Of a DNA stretch of 64,000 bases, positions 1 to 8,523 are shown piece after piece. How positions within the stretch are numbered: position 1 is the stretch's first letter; each line of letters opens with the position of its first letter. Both the position numbers and the translations under genes were made by a program. The notes under the pieces are model-generated. The model did no database searches and was not told the DNA's origin. It saw nothing but the letters and a program-made list of their open reading frames with translations. This DNA comes from Dictyobacter arantiisoli (lineage in GTDB: Bacteria > Chloroflexota > Ktedonobacteria > Ktedonobacterales > Ktedonobacteraceae): contig NZ_BIXY01000002.1 of assembly GCF_008326305.1 (NCBI RefSeq), forward strand, positions 79,663 to 143,662. Direction: 5' to 3'.

Positions 1-227
1 TGATCGATGAAATGGTGACTGGCGAGCAGGATGAGGAGCTGGCGCTGGAGGCGGGCCGCAAGAAGGCTCTATCTTTATTCCGTCAACCAGATCTTGATTT
101 TAATACCTTTCGTGGTCGCCTGGGTCCTTTTTTGCAGCGCCGGGGTTTCAGCTATTCCGTGACCAAACACGCCGTGCAGACGCTCTGGCAAGAGCATACA
201 GATGAGCCAGCAGAAGAGGATTTTTAA
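1..227 (+). CDS. recX: RecX-like regulatory protein, 3' end only
   Basis: The frame is open from the window edge, so only the last 74 codons are seen. The visible part ends with a RecX-like C-terminal helical repeat: 'FRGRLGPFLQRRGFSYSVTK' followed by an acidic tail. RecX family proteins bind RecA filaments and modulate recombination, and their C-termini carry this 'GRL..FL.RRGFSY' pattern. The ATG at 12 is internal to the frame and should not be read as the start. The gene probably follows recA upstream, which cannot be checked here. Identification rests on one repeat and is moderately sure. Confidence 0.65.
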   Translation, partial: IDEMVTGEQDEELALEAGRKKALSLFRQPDLDFNTFRGRLGPFLQRRGFSYSVTKHAVQTLWQEHTDEPAEEDF

Positions 228-230
228 TTT

Positions 231-434
231 ACAAAGTGTTTGATTCCCACTCCCAGCGGGATCTTGCTGCTCACCTGCTGGCAGGCGCATGCGCGCCTGC
301 GCCCTTTTTAGTGTGTGGTGCAGAAAAAGTGCATAGAAATTTTCCTGCACCACACACTAAAAACTGTTTGAGCACCGCAGGCGCGAAAAAGCATGCACAG
401 AGATTGTGGAGAGCATGGGAATCAAAGACTTTGT
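231..434. repeat. MITE-like element, copy A
   Basis: The ends are imperfect terminal inverted repeats: ACAAAGTGTTTGATTCCCA at 231-249 matches the reverse complement of 416-434 with one mismatch. Inside lies a perfect 19-bp palindrome (305-323 with 345-363, core AGTGTGTGGTGCAG) and the block GCAGGCGC. Related copies lie at 42075-42175 and 59868-60124. There is no coding capacity. This element fills most of the gap between recX and the kinase gene. Confidence 0.7.
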
Positions 435-449
435 TAAGCTTCCCTGCTT

Positions 450-486
450 CGCCAGAACCTGTATCAGGTGCTGGCGCTTTTTCGGC
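450..486 (+). terminator. Rho-independent terminator, probably for recX
   Basis: The stem CGCCAG-ACCTG pairs with CAGGT-CTGGCG across a TAT loop (450-476, one internal mismatch) and is followed by a short T run. It faces plus, so it would end transcripts from recX that read through the repeat at 231-434. Confidence 0.5.
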
Positions 487-530
487 TCCGGCTGGATGTT
501 GGACCGTTGAAATATCTGCTGGTTTTAAGA

Positions 531-2900
531 TTAGGAGCGTGGGACGGTTGGAAGTTTGACCGCTGGAATAGCGGTCGGATTTAAGATGGTGATGTGAATC
601 TGCTGGACGTTCGCTGGTATTGTATCTCCATAGGAGAGGTGTACTGAAGCGGTGGCTGTGTCCAGATTGGGCTGCTGGCGAATGATGGATTGCGCTTGCT
701 TGAGATTGCTTCCTTTGAGCTGGTTTTTGAGCGTGGCGAGTATATTATCTGTGATTTGATAGCGCGATATGCCAGCGGCGGCAATGGCGATGGTGATGTT
801 TCCATTGGCATCCTGACTACGAATGACGGGCTGTCCTACACGTGTCATAGCGTCGATCAAATCATAATTGCTACTCAGCTTACTCTTGAGCATCTGCAGG
901 GCCAGATTTTGTACGTCTTTGGCCTGGAAATATTCAACGCTACCCTGTTCGTTGACGGTGACAGACATGGACTTACTGACCGTTCCAACAGCTGGATTAG
1001 CTGTGATAGTTCCATCGCTGTAGACGATGGTGCCGACGATGGTGCCGCCAATCAGCTTCGCCTGCTTATTGATATCCTGGGTGATCTGATATTTCAAGCC
1101 AGGTTTCACCTGGGCCGCGAGCGTACTGACATCCTCTAATGATACTGTTTCCTTGCACTCAAATATGCTGAGTACACAGCCACTGACGCCCGTAGGTCGT
1201 CCTTGCATTGATCCCTGTTGTGTACTGGTCAGGACGTTGGCTGGAATCACCTTCGCGCTGGCGTCAATTGTTTTGACGCCTGGTTTGGCTGTCAGGGTAA
1301 AGACACCATTGACTGTCTGCATCCGTGGCGCTATCAGCACGCTGGCCGTAGTTGATGCCTGTACAATGAGATAGGTGATACCAGCCATGGCTAAGAGAAC
1401 CGCAAGGATCAATCCACCGAATATGGCGATTACAGAACCTCGACGTTTCCGCCTCGTTCGAGGTGGTTTGCTCTGACTCGTGGGACTTGCTACCTGCTGA
1501 CGTTGCTCTTTGGCCGGGAGAAATTTGCGCCTGGGTCTGCTTACCTCTGCATCAATCTCAGTTGTCGGCGCATCATAATCCATTTTTTTGAAGGCCGTGT
1601 CTTTTTGCGATAGGGATGGCAGAATGGTGCCGTGGGTCTGCTGCGCGGGCACTGGTGCTGGCGTTAAACGTGCTGTCTGCGGAATAACAGGCATGTTATT
1701 GGCGGTATGCGCAGCCGGAATAGCTCGCTGGGGTCCACTCTCCTGCCTGAGCACACGTTTCGTAGCTGGCGGTATGCTGGGATGCTCACCGGATGATCCT
1801 CGTCTGACTGGTGGTCGCGAAGGTGCGTCTCCTCTGGCGGGCGGACGTGAGCTGGGTTCTGTTCCCTGCTGGCCCTGATGCGCACGCAGCGTTGGGGGTG
1901 GCAGATGGGGCTTTATTGGCTCTTGCTTTTCCTGTTCCTTCCATCTCTCTGCGGCTACCTCTGTCTCATCCTCCTCATCGAGCATGGGACCATTGCGGCG
2001 TGTACGGGAGATTTCCCCCTGCGCTGGCTGGACAGCCTGGACCGGGCGCATCTGTTGCGATGAGGTTAAAGATTTAAAGGCGTGATCAAAGGAGAGCAAT
2101 AAATCATCGACACTGGCGAAGCGATCCTCTGGCTCTGTTTCCAGGCAGCGACTGATCACACTCATCAAAGGCATCGGGAGATTCTGTGGAGCTTCGGGTC
2201 GGGGCAGATCACCGGTCAGCATCAGATGCAGGATAACACCGAGCGAATAGATATCATTGCTGGGTGCGGCGATACCCTGTAAGCGTTCAGGGGCCATATA
2301 GTCAGCGGTCCCAAAATCTGGCCCATTGGTTGGCAATGGTCCGTTATTGAATATCCCTTGCGACCAGGCAATCCCAAAATCGATTAAGCGCACATATACA
2401 CGATCACCATCCTCTTCTTTATCCAAGAGAATATTGGCTGGCTTCAGATCACGATGCACGATCCCGCGCTTATGGAGATAGGATACGGCGCGGCCAAGCG
2501 CGTTAAAGAGATGATGGACTTCGGTGATAGGTAGCGCGCCACGCTGTAAACGTTGGGCCAGTGTACCATCCTTAATATAAGGAGTCACAATGAACAAACG
2601 GCCCTGCTCCTCCCCAAATTCTAACAAGGGCAGGATATGGTTGTGTTTTAAGTAAGAGGCGACCTCGGCCTCGCGCACAAAGCGCTGACGGGCAATGGCA
2701 TCATTGACAAGATCAGAACGAATAATTTTGATGGCGACTTCCCGTCCGAAGGCGCTCCGTTGATGGGCCAGGTAAACTTCTCCCATGCCCCCGACGTCGA
2801 TGCGCCGTATCAACTCATAATTGCCAAATGATTGCAGAGCAAGCCCCTCTTCTTTGATATGTTGTTTTCGCTCAGAAACGAACCCAAAATTTTCGCTCAT
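531..2900 (-). CDS. PknB-like Ser/Thr protein kinase with single membrane anchor and extracytoplasmic domain
   Basis: The N-terminal half is a complete Hanks-type kinase: glycine loop 'VGGMGEVYLA' near residues 36-45, invariant lysine in 'VAIKII', catalytic loop 'HRDLKPAN' 149-156, DFG 174-176 and APE 203-205. A Pro/Arg/Gln-rich linker of about 200 residues follows, then a basic stop ('RTRRKRR'), one helix at about 489-513 and an outer domain of about 275 residues. The end of that domain (a 'LKGSNLKQAQSII' helix and a terminal beta strand) recalls baseplate-J-like outer domains of Chloroflexota, a weak resemblance. It probably transduces an outside signal by phosphorylating cytoplasmic proteins. 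The start is doubtful: the ATG at 2900 has no ribosome-binding site and abuts a repeat, while GAGGGG stands before an in-frame CTG at 2837 that would begin 'LQSFGNYEL'. Confidence 0.85.
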   Translation of the reverse strand: MSENFGFVSERKQHIKEEGLALQSFGNYELIRRIDVGGMGEVYLAHQRSAFGREVAIKIIRSDLVNDAIARQRFVREAEVASYLKHNHILPLLEFGEEQGRLFIVTPYIKDGTLAQRLQRGALPITEVHHLFNALGRAVSYLHKRGIVHRDLKPANILLDKEEDGDRVYVRLIDFGIAWSQGIFNNGPLPTNGPDFGTADYMAPERLQGIAAPSNDIYSLGVILHLMLTGDLPRPEAPQNLPMPLMSVISRCLETEPEDRFASVDDLLLSFDHAFKSLTSSQQMRPVQAVQPAQGEISRTRRNGPMLDEEDETEVAAERWKEQEKQEPIKPHLPPPTLRAHQGQQGTEPSSRPPARGDAPSRPPVRRGSSGEHPSIPPATKRVLRQESGPQRAIPAAHTANNMPVIPQTARLTPAPVPAQQTHGTILPSLSQKDTAFKKMDYDAPTTEIDAEVSRPRRKFLPAKEQRQQVASPTSQSKPPRTRRKRRGSVIAIFGGLILAVLLAMAGITYLIVQASTTASVLIAPRMQTVNGVFTLTAKPGVKTIDASAKVIPANVLTSTQQGSMQGRPTGVSGCVLSIFECKETVSLEDVSTLAAQVKPGLKYQITQDINKQAKLIGGTIVGTIVYSDGTITANPAVGTVSKSMSVTVNEQGSVEYFQAKDVQNLALQMLKSKLSSNYDLIDAMTRVGQPVIRSQDANGNITIAIAAAGISRYQITDNILATLKNQLKGSNLKQAQSIIRQQPNLDTATASVHLSYGDTIPANVQQIHITILNPTAIPAVKLPTVPRS

Positions 2901-3076
2901 ATAATTATTTCAGCTACCCGTAGGATAATTATTTCAGCTACCCGTAGGAGCGCGGCCTACCAGCAGGAGGTGCGAGGAGGACAGCCGTCCTCCTGTACCC
3001 GTAGGATAATTATTTCAGCTACCCGTAGGAGCGCAGCCTACCAGCAGGAGGTGCGAGGAGGACAGCCGTCCTCCTG
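2901..3076. repeat. Direct repeat array with hairpin, upstream of kinase gene
   Basis: A 24-bp unit beginning ATAATTATTTCAGC occurs at 2901-2924, 2925-2948 and 3006-3029. The last two continue into a longer repeat, 2925-2995 and 3006-3076, 71 bp with one difference. Each long copy contains the perfect hairpin AGGAGGAC-AGCC-GTCCTCCT. The first copy touches the annotated ATG of the kinase, so the array lies in its 5' leader. Confidence 0.85.
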
Positions 3077-3133
3077 CCGGGGTGTGGGGTGTCCCCACAA
3101 CCTCCTCTTCTCCAACCGCCGTAGGCGGTTATA
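3074..3133. repeat. GC-rich palindromic repeat module (family R2), partial
   Basis: This stretch contains the GCCGGGGT...GGGGTGTCCCC palindrome and then a CCGCC...GGCGG hairpin. The same modules in the same order occur at 30751-30853 and, reversed, at 61266-61345. It lies between the 71-bp repeats and the kinase and groES promoters. Confidence 0.6.
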
Positions 3134-3182
3134 CCTATTATGAATATTCAGCAATATTTGACATAACGTACATGCTATGTGC

Positions 3183-3191
3183 AGTATAGCA
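3183..3191 (-). promoter_or_regulatory. Candidate extended -10 promoter for the kinase gene
   Basis: On the minus strand the sequence reads GGTGCTATACT, an extended -10 (TGC plus TATACT, hexamer at 3183-3188). No good -35 is seen. A very similar CAGGTGCTATAAT stands before the S9 peptidase gene (8683-8691). Transcription from here would give a leader of about 275 nt that includes the 71-bp repeats. Confidence 0.35.
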
Positions 3192-3243
3192 CCTGTGTTA
3201 TCAGAAGTGAAGAGTATACCACCATAATTGCACGCTTTTCCCC

Positions 3244-3272
3244 TTGCGAATTGGACACCTATGTTGTATTAT
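3244..3272 (+). promoter_or_regulatory. Housekeeping-type promoter of groES-groEL
   Basis: TTGCGA (3244-3249) and TATTAT (3267-3272) are separated by 17 bp. The expected transcription start near 3279 falls at the left edge of the CIRCE operator, which fits repression by HrcA. Confidence 0.65.
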
Positions 3273-3280
3273 ATAGCCGG

Positions 3281-3307
3281 TTCGCACTCTCATAATGAGA
3301 GTGCTAA
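3281..3307 (+). promoter_or_regulatory. CIRCE operator (HrcA binding site)
   Basis: TTCGCACTC, nine bases, then GAGTGCTAA: the classic CIRCE inverted repeat (TTAGCACTC-N9-GAGTGCTAA) with one change in the left arm. It lies about 65 bp before groES. HrcA binding here is established for this element in other bacteria; the hrcA gene is not in this window. Confidence 0.93.
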
Positions 3308-3371
3308 ATAATCAATGGAGGGTGAGGAATCCCTTGCCTTCTTGAACATACACACTAGGGAGAATTGAAGT

Positions 3372-3665
3372 ATGTCAGTCAAGCTTCAACCATTAGGTGA
3401 CCGTGTGGTAGTCAAGGGCCTGGCCCGTGAAGCAGTCACACGCAGCGGCATTGTATTGCCGGACACAGCAAAAGAGAAACCCCAGGAGGGTGAGATCCTG
3501 GCAGTTGGTTCCGGTAAAGTATTAGATAATGGTAAGCGCAGCGCCCTTGAAGTAGAAGTCGGGCAGCATGTATTGTTTGCCAAATATGCTGGTACCGAAG
3601 TCAAAATTGACGGCCAGGAGTATTTGATCCTCCGCGAGAGCGATATTATGGGTATTGTGGAATAG
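3372..3665 (+). CDS. groES: Co-chaperonin GroES (Hsp10)
   Basis: This 97-residue protein has the normal GroES length and pattern: '[13 protein letters not shown]' at the N-terminus, the mobile loop region '[18 protein letters not shown]' around residues 25-42, and the C-terminal strand '[17 protein letters not shown]'. It forms the heptameric lid of the GroEL folding chamber in the cytoplasm. AGGGAGAATTGAAGT precedes the ATG. It is the first gene of a two-gene operon, with groEL 40 bp downstream, controlled by the CIRCE operator. Confidence 0.97.
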   Translation: MSVKLQPLGDRVVVKGLAREAVTRSGIVLPDTAKEKPQEGEILAVGSGKVLDNGKRSALEVEVGQHVLFAKYAGTEVKIDGQEYLILRESDIMGIVE

Positions 3666-3705
3666 GTTGTCCAATTAGTTTGGTTGTATCAGAGGAGTGA
3701 ATTTC

Positions 3706-5346
3706 GTGGCAAAACAAGTAATTTTTGATGAGCAAGCGCGTCATGCCCTCAAACGAGGTATGGATACGGTAGCGAATGCGGTCCGCGTCACAATTGGACC
3801 GAAGGGTCGCAATGTGGTGTTGGATAAAAAGTTTGGCTCGCCCACAATCACGAACGATGGTGTTAGCATCGCTCGCGAAATTGAGCTACCTGATGCATTT
3901 GAGAATATGGGTGCTCAGTTGTTGAAAGAGGCCGCTACCAAGACCAACGATGTGGCTGGTGATGGCACAACAACGGCAACCGTCCTGGCTCATGCTGTTG
4001 TCAACGAAGGCTTGAAGAATCTGGCTGCTGGCGCCAATCCAATGATCCTGCGCCATGGTTTGGAGAAGGGCGTCGAGGCTGTTATCGCTGAGATCAAATC
4101 CCAGGCCAAGCCCGTTGAGACCCAGGAAGAGATCGCCCAGGTGGCATCTATTTCCGCTGGTGATGCGGAGATCGGTAGCCTGATCGCTGAAGTAATGGAA
4201 AAAGTCGGTAAAGATGGCGTTATCACCGTCGAAGAGGGCCGTGGTATTACGACCGAGAAAGAGTATACCGAGGGTATGCAGTTCGACCGTGGCTATATCT
4301 CTCCCTACATGACCACAAATGCCGAGCATACCGTCGCCGAATTGAGCGATCCTTATATTCTCGTTACCGACAAGAAGATCAGCGCTATTGCTGACATCCT
4401 GCCAATCCTCGAAGCTGTTCTGCAAACCGGTCGCAAGGACCTGGTCATTATCTCTGAGGACATCGATGGCGAGGCTCTGGCGACCCTGGTCGTCAACAAA
4501 ATGCGTGGTGCATTCAACGTGCTGGGTGTGAAGGCTCCTGGTTTCGGCGATCGCCGCGATGCTATGCTTGAGGATATCGCTATCCTGACTGGCGCGACCG
4601 TTATCACAGAGAAAGTCGGTCTCAAGCTTGAGAATGCTACCCTGCAAGATCTGGGTAGTGCTCGTACCGTTACGTCCAACAAAGAAGTCACCACCATCGT
4701 TGAGGGTGCTGGTTCCCATGAGGATATCCATGCCCGCGTTTCTCAGATCCGCATGTTGATCAACGAGACCACCAGCGATTATGACCGCGAAAAACTCCAG
4801 GAGCGCCTCGCCAAACTGGCTGGCGGTGTTGGTGTGATCCGCGTTGGTGCTGCAACCGAAGTTGAGATGAAAGAGAAGAAGCACCGCGTTGAGGATGCTC
4901 TCTCGGCCACACGGGCTGCTATTGAAGAGGGTATCGTCCCTGGTGGTGGTGCTGCTCTGGTTGGTGCGATCAAAGCTCTCGACACTGTCACAGCTCAAGC
5001 TGGCGACGAGGCTACTGGTGTGAACATCCTGCGCCGCGCGCTCGAAGAGCCCCTGCGTCAGATTGCTCACAACGCCGGTAAAGATGGTGCCGTGATTGTT
5101 GCTAACGTCCTCAATCACCCCCATGGCTTTGGCTTCAATGCTCTGACCAACGAATATGTTGACATGGTTAAAGCTGGTATCATCGATCCAGTGAAAGTGA
5201 CCCGCTCGGCCCTGCAAAACGCAGTCAGCATTGCCAGCATGGTCCTTTCGACCGACACCCTGGTCAGCGACATCCCTGAGGAGAATCCAGCCCCTGCTGG
5301 CGGCGCTCCAGGAATGGGCGGCATGCCCGGCATGGGAATGATGTAA
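3706..5346 (+). CDS. groEL: Chaperonin GroEL (Hsp60)
   Basis: A full-length GroEL of about 546 residues with '[18 protein letters not shown]', the ATP motif '[12 protein letters not shown]', '[11 protein letters not shown]' and the flexible Gly/Met-rich tail '[11 protein letters not shown]'. It is an ATP-driven folding chamber working with GroES. The frame opens with a GTG at 3697, but that codon overlaps the ribosome-binding site AGAGGAG (3691-3697). The GTG at 3706 is spaced 8 nt from it and gives the usual N-terminus '[11 protein letters not shown]', so I take 3706 as the start. A strong terminator follows the stop. Confidence 0.97.
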   Translation: MAKQVIFDEQARHALKRGMDTVANAVRVTIGPKGRNVVLDKKFGSPTITNDGVSIAREIELPDAFENMGAQLLKEAATKTNDVAGDGTTTATVLAHAVVNEGLKNLAAGANPMILRHGLEKGVEAVIAEIKSQAKPVETQEEIAQVASISAGDAEIGSLIAEVMEKVGKDGVITVEEGRGITTEKEYTEGMQFDRGYISPYMTTNAEHTVAELSDPYILVTDKKISAIADILPILEAVLQTGRKDLVIISEDIDGEALATLVVNKMRGAFNVLGVKAPGFGDRRDAMLEDIAILTGATVITEKVGLKLENATLQDLGSARTVTSNKEVTTIVEGAGSHEDIHARVSQIRMLINETTSDYDREKLQERLAKLAGGVGVIRVGAATEVEMKEKKHRVEDALSATRAAIEEGIVPGGGAALVGAIKALDTVTAQAGDEATGVNILRRALEEPLRQIAHNAGKDGAVIVANVLNHPHGFGFNALTNEYVDMVKAGIIDPVKVTRSALQNAVSIASMVLSTDTLVSDIPEENPAPAGGAPGMGGMPGMGMM

Positions 5347-5365
5347 TCCATTTCCCATAGTATGC

Positions 5366-5420
5366 AAACAGCCCACATTTCGGAGGCATCAACCTCTGGA
5401 ATGTGGGCTGTTTCTGTTTT
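5366..5420 (+). terminator. Rho-independent terminator of groESL
   Basis: AAACAGCCCACATT (5366-5379) pairs perfectly with AATGTGGGCTGTTT (5400-5413); an inner imperfect stem CGGAGG/CCTCTG extends it. The run TTTCTGTTTT follows. It begins 20 bp after the groEL stop. Confidence 0.9.
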
Positions 5421-5726
5421 CCACTAGCCCATTTTTCTCCATATTCCATTTGCCAGGCGTCTGATATATATAATAGAGAAGTAAGGCTCAGGCAAGGCCA
5501 GAAGCCAGATTAGCCCGAGAACAATTTAAAAATAAGCGAAAAATAAGCGGTAATTAGAGCAGTATTGATATGCTAAAATAGCGACCAGAGTCATGTGTAG
5601 TACATGTGTGATAGCTACATTCATTTTCATATCGTCCAGGTTCACAATGAACCATTTGCGATAAAGCATAGAACAAATTAGACCTGCTGTATCCACCAGA
5701 AGGGTGGAGGCGAAAGGAGACCCGTT
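5421..5726 (+). other. Intergenic leader with three small hairpins and a candidate -10
   Basis: This gap before the methyltransferase has no gene. TGCTAAAAT at 5571-5579 is an extended -10 like that at 49172-49180, without a convincing -35. Downstream lie three small perfect hairpins: CATGT/ACATG (5592-5606), GGTTCA/TGAACC (5639-5653) and TCCACC/GGTGGA (5693-5709). A ribosome-binding site AAAGGAGA is at 5713-5720. The leader could be regulatory, but no known riboswitch class was recognised. Confidence 0.4.
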
Positions 5727-6509
5727 ACGTCAGTTAATTTTCATGCTGAAACCATGCGTCAATCGTATGCGACCCGTCAGGCCACAGGAACCTGGAAAAC
5801 CTTGATCAACAATATCGTTGATGTACAGGGCCGCACTATCGCGGATATTGGTTGTGGTGGTGGCATTTATGCTAAAGCCCTGGCCGATATGGGAGCCGCA
5901 CAGATTACCTGTATTGATTCATCAGAGGTGATGCTCAGCGATGCTCAGAGCAAGCTGAAAGCCTTTAGCGGCGCTACCTTTGTCCTCGGCGACGCCTTAC
6001 ATACCAGCGCCGAAGATCATGCGTTTGATATCGTCCTCGAACGCGCCCTTATCCATCATATTCCTTCTGATGAGCTTGCAGCCTGTTTTGCTGAAGCCCA
6101 TCGTATTCTCAAACCCGGTGGCCGACTGATTGTACAGGATCGCACGCCGGAAGATTGCTTGATCGCTGGTAGCCAGACCAATATTCGCGGCTACTTCTTT
6201 ACCCGTTATCCCCGCCTGGCGAAGATTGAAGTTGAGCGTCGCCATGATAACGCCTCTGTCCTGGATGTATTACGCCAGGCTGGCTTCCGTTTTACCGAGA
6301 AGCGCCAGTTGTGGGAAACCAGACGTTTCTATGATAACTTCGTGGCTTTAGAGCAAGATCTAAAGGCGCGCACCGGCCGCTCAATCCTTCATGAGCTTAC
6401 CGATGAAGAATTGAACGATCTTGTTGAATATATCCACCGTCAACTGGATGGGGATACGCAGACCATCGTTGAGCAGGATCGCTGGACCATCTGGAGCGCG
6501 ATGCGTTAA
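5727..6509 (+). CDS. Class I SAM-dependent methyltransferase, possible ACG start
   Basis: Residues near 'IADIGCGGGIYAKALADMGA' form motif I for SAM binding, 'ITCIDSSEVML' gives the acidic residue of motif II, and 'AEAHRILKPGGRLIVQDR' is motif V/VI: a UbiE/Methyltransf_11-type fold. The substrate is unknown. The first ATG (5754) lies 33 nt after the only ribosome-binding site, AAAGGAGA at 5713-5720. An in-frame ACG at 5727 sits 6 nt after it and would add 'TSVNFHAET'; from memory, relatives begin 'MSVNFH', which suggests an ACG start or a mutated ATG. If the ATG is used the protein is 251 residues. The stop codon overlaps the T-run of a terminator that faces it from the minus strand. Confidence 0.8.
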   Translation, partial: TSVNFHAETMRQSYATRQATGTWKTLINNIVDVQGRTIADIGCGGGIYAKALADMGAAQITCIDSSEVMLSDAQSKLKAFSGATFVLGDALHTSAEDHAFDIVLERALIHHIPSDELAACFAEAHRILKPGGRLIVQDRTPEDCLIAGSQTNIRGYFFTRYPRLAKIEVERRHDNASVLDVLRQAGFRFTEKRQLWETRRFYDNFVALEQDLKARTGRSILHELTDEELNDLVEYIHRQLDGDTQTIVEQDRWTIWSAMR

Positions 6510-6553
6510 AAAAAATCTCGCTCGTCAGTACATCCACACCGACGAACGAGATT
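6510..6553 (-). terminator. Rho-independent terminator of the S9 peptidase gene
   Basis: GACGAACGAGATT (6541-6553) pairs with AATCTCGCTCGTC (6514-6526) with one mismatch. On the minus strand the stem is followed by a long T run. It lies 30 bp after the minus-strand peptidase stop and directly abuts the end of the convergent methyltransferase gene. Confidence 0.85.
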
Positions 6554-6582
6554 CCCCCTGCGGGGGAGCTAACACATCGTGC

Positions 6583-8523
6583 CTACAGGTTATCGATCTG
6601 AACTGGCTCGACTGGTTCTGCTAGCTCGAAGTTGAAGACTTTGGAATAGAAGTAGAGTTCACCGTCTAGCGACCGTTTAATGTTCTCGGCGCGGCGGAAG
6701 CCATGTTGTTCCCCCTCAAAGGCTAGATAGGCCACCGGTAATTTCTTCGCCCGTAGCGCATTCACCATCAGTTCTGCCTGACTGGGCGGGACAATCTTAT
6801 CATCCAATCCCTGGAAGAAGATGACGGGACAGGATAGCTTATCCGTGAAGTTGATTGCCGAACGTTCATAATAGAGATCCTTGCGCTCTGGATAAGGACC
6901 GATCAGGCCAAACAGATAGCGGGACTCGAACTTATGTGTGTCATAGACAAAGACATTGAGATCGCTGACACCAAAATGGCTGGCACCAGCCTTAAAGGTA
7001 TCAGTGAATGTCAGAGCACATAAAGTGGTATAGCCGCCCGCGCTACCACCCTGGATTGTCAGACGGTTGGGATCGGCCAGTCCCTTGTTTACCAGATATT
7101 TGGCTGCGTTGACGCAATCCTCAACATCCACAATACCCCATTGACCTTTTAAGCGATCACGATAGGCACGCCCATAGCCGCTGCTACCGCCATAATTCAC
7201 ATCCACCACCGCGAAACCGTGACTGGTCCAGAATTGTGTACTCAAGTACAAATTCTTGGATGCGGAGCTGGTAGGACCGCCATGGCTGATGACCAGCAGT
7301 GGCGGAAAATCGCCCTCGGGAGCCTGGAAATCAGCATTTTTGGGAGGATAATAATAGGCGTAGGCCGTCAAATCGTGGGCGGTCGGGAACTCAATCAATT
7401 GCGCCTCAGAGATATAGCTGGCATCGATTGCAGCCTTCTGTGAGCGACGTAGCACCTCAATCTTATTCGTTGCGACATCCAGCCGTGCCACACAGGTTTC
7501 GCTGGTTGGTGATGCTGCCAGGAAGGCCACCTGCTGCTTGTTTGCCACGATCTGGGCATGCGAGCTAAAGGGAGACTCAATTGCTGTCAACTCACCTGTC
7601 TTCGTATTCAAGAAGGCAAAGCCGCTCTCTTTAGGACCGCCATAGGAGCAAACGATGCGCTCAGGCGAAACAAAGGCATAGGTAGACATGCCAAAGACCC
7701 ATTGTGGTGTGCCAAACTCGGCCTCTTTGGGACAGACCGCCTCGATCTCATCGTGCTGGAAGCGATAGAGATTCCACCAGTTCGAGCGATCCGATGTGAA
7801 GTACAGCACATTATCTGGCGACCAGGACGGCTCGAAGATCGACTCCTCAGTCCCACCAGCTACGCGTCGTGCGCCATGGATATTGCCAATATCATCCAGA
7901 TCGGCGACCCATAATTCGCAGCCGTCCCACGGCATATTGGGATGATTCCAGGTGAGCCAGGACAACTTTATACCATCGGAGCTGACACGTGGAGTTGAAT
8001 AGAAGTCATTGCCTGATTGCAGGACCTGTATTTGTCCATCGATGGCCGAACCATCCAGCGGAATCGCTACCAGCGAATTAACCGCCTCACGTTCCTTATT
8101 GCTATGATCCTCACAGACACAAATCAGGCGGTTGCGCTGCTGATCGACCACCATATCCGCATAGCGGCGCTCATTTGCGGGAGTCAAAGGTACCGGCTCG
8201 TGATCCTTCTCTTGCTTATAGAGACGCTGATCCGAGAAATTTGAGAAATAGACCGTACCAAAATGTACCACAAAATCGCCCCCGCCATACTCATGGACAC
8301 GCGTGCGCGCATTAAACGGCTGAGGATTGATATCTGTCAGCGTTCCATCGGGTGAGCGCCGTACGATAACATTGCGGCCCCCTTCAGATGGGCGACCCTC
8401 AATCCAATAGACATCCTCGCCTTCCAGGGCCACCAGGCCCAGGCGAATTGTCTCCCCGACAATCAAATCAGTCGTCACTGGCGATTTCCAGGACCCATAA
8501 GGTCTTACTTGTAGCTTCCCCAT
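6583..8523 (-). CDS. S9 family serine peptidase (acylaminoacyl/prolyl oligopeptidase type)
   Basis: The 646-residue protein has an N-terminal beta-propeller with TolB/DPP4-like repeats ('ISPQ..ARTRVHEYGGGDF', 'EPSWSPDNVLYFTSDRSNWW') and a C-terminal alpha/beta hydrolase. The catalytic triad is readable: Ser494 in 'GGSAGG', Asp574 or 575 in 'GLDDKIVPP', and His607 in 'EGEQHGFR'. Such enzymes cut short peptides after the propeller excludes folded proteins. There is no signal peptide, so it probably acts in the cytoplasm on peptides. AGAGGAGAGCA precedes the ATG. It has its own candidate promoter and terminator, so it looks monocistronic. Confidence 0.92.
   Translation of the reverse strand: MGKLQVRPYGSWKSPVTTDLIVGETIRLGLVALEGEDVYWIEGRPSEGGRNVIVRRSPDGTLTDINPQPFNARTRVHEYGGGDFVVHFGTVYFSNFSDQRLYKQEKDHEPVPLTPANERRYADMVVDQQRNRLICVCEDHSNKEREAVNSLVAIPLDGSAIDGQIQVLQSGNDFYSTPRVSSDGIKLSWLTWNHPNMPWDGCELWVADLDDIGNIHGARRVAGGTEESIFEPSWSPDNVLYFTSDRSNWWNLYRFQHDEIEAVCPKEAEFGTPQWVFGMSTYAFVSPERIVCSYGGPKESGFAFLNTKTGELTAIESPFSSHAQIVANKQQVAFLAASPTSETCVARLDVATNKIEVLRRSQKAAIDASYISEAQLIEFPTAHDLTAYAYYYPPKNADFQAPEGDFPPLLVISHGGPTSSASKNLYLSTQFWTSHGFAVVDVNYGGSSGYGRAYRDRLKGQWGIVDVEDCVNAAKYLVNKGLADPNRLTIQGGSAGGYTTLCALTFTDTFKAGASHFGVSDLNVFVYDTHKFESRYLFGLIGPYPERKDLYYERSAINFTDKLSCPVIFFQGLDDKIVPPSQAELMVNALRAKKLPVAYLAFEGEQHGFRRAENIKRSLDGELYFYSKVFNFELAEPVEPVQIDNL

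Noticed and set aside
2901..3076. CRISPR-like array
   Set aside because: Only two or three long direct copies with no variable spacers of constant length; no cas genes in the window.
3886..5376. 496-codon minus-strand frame across groEL
   Set aside because: It is antisense to a certain groEL; no ribosome site and no recognisable family. A shadow of strong codon bias.
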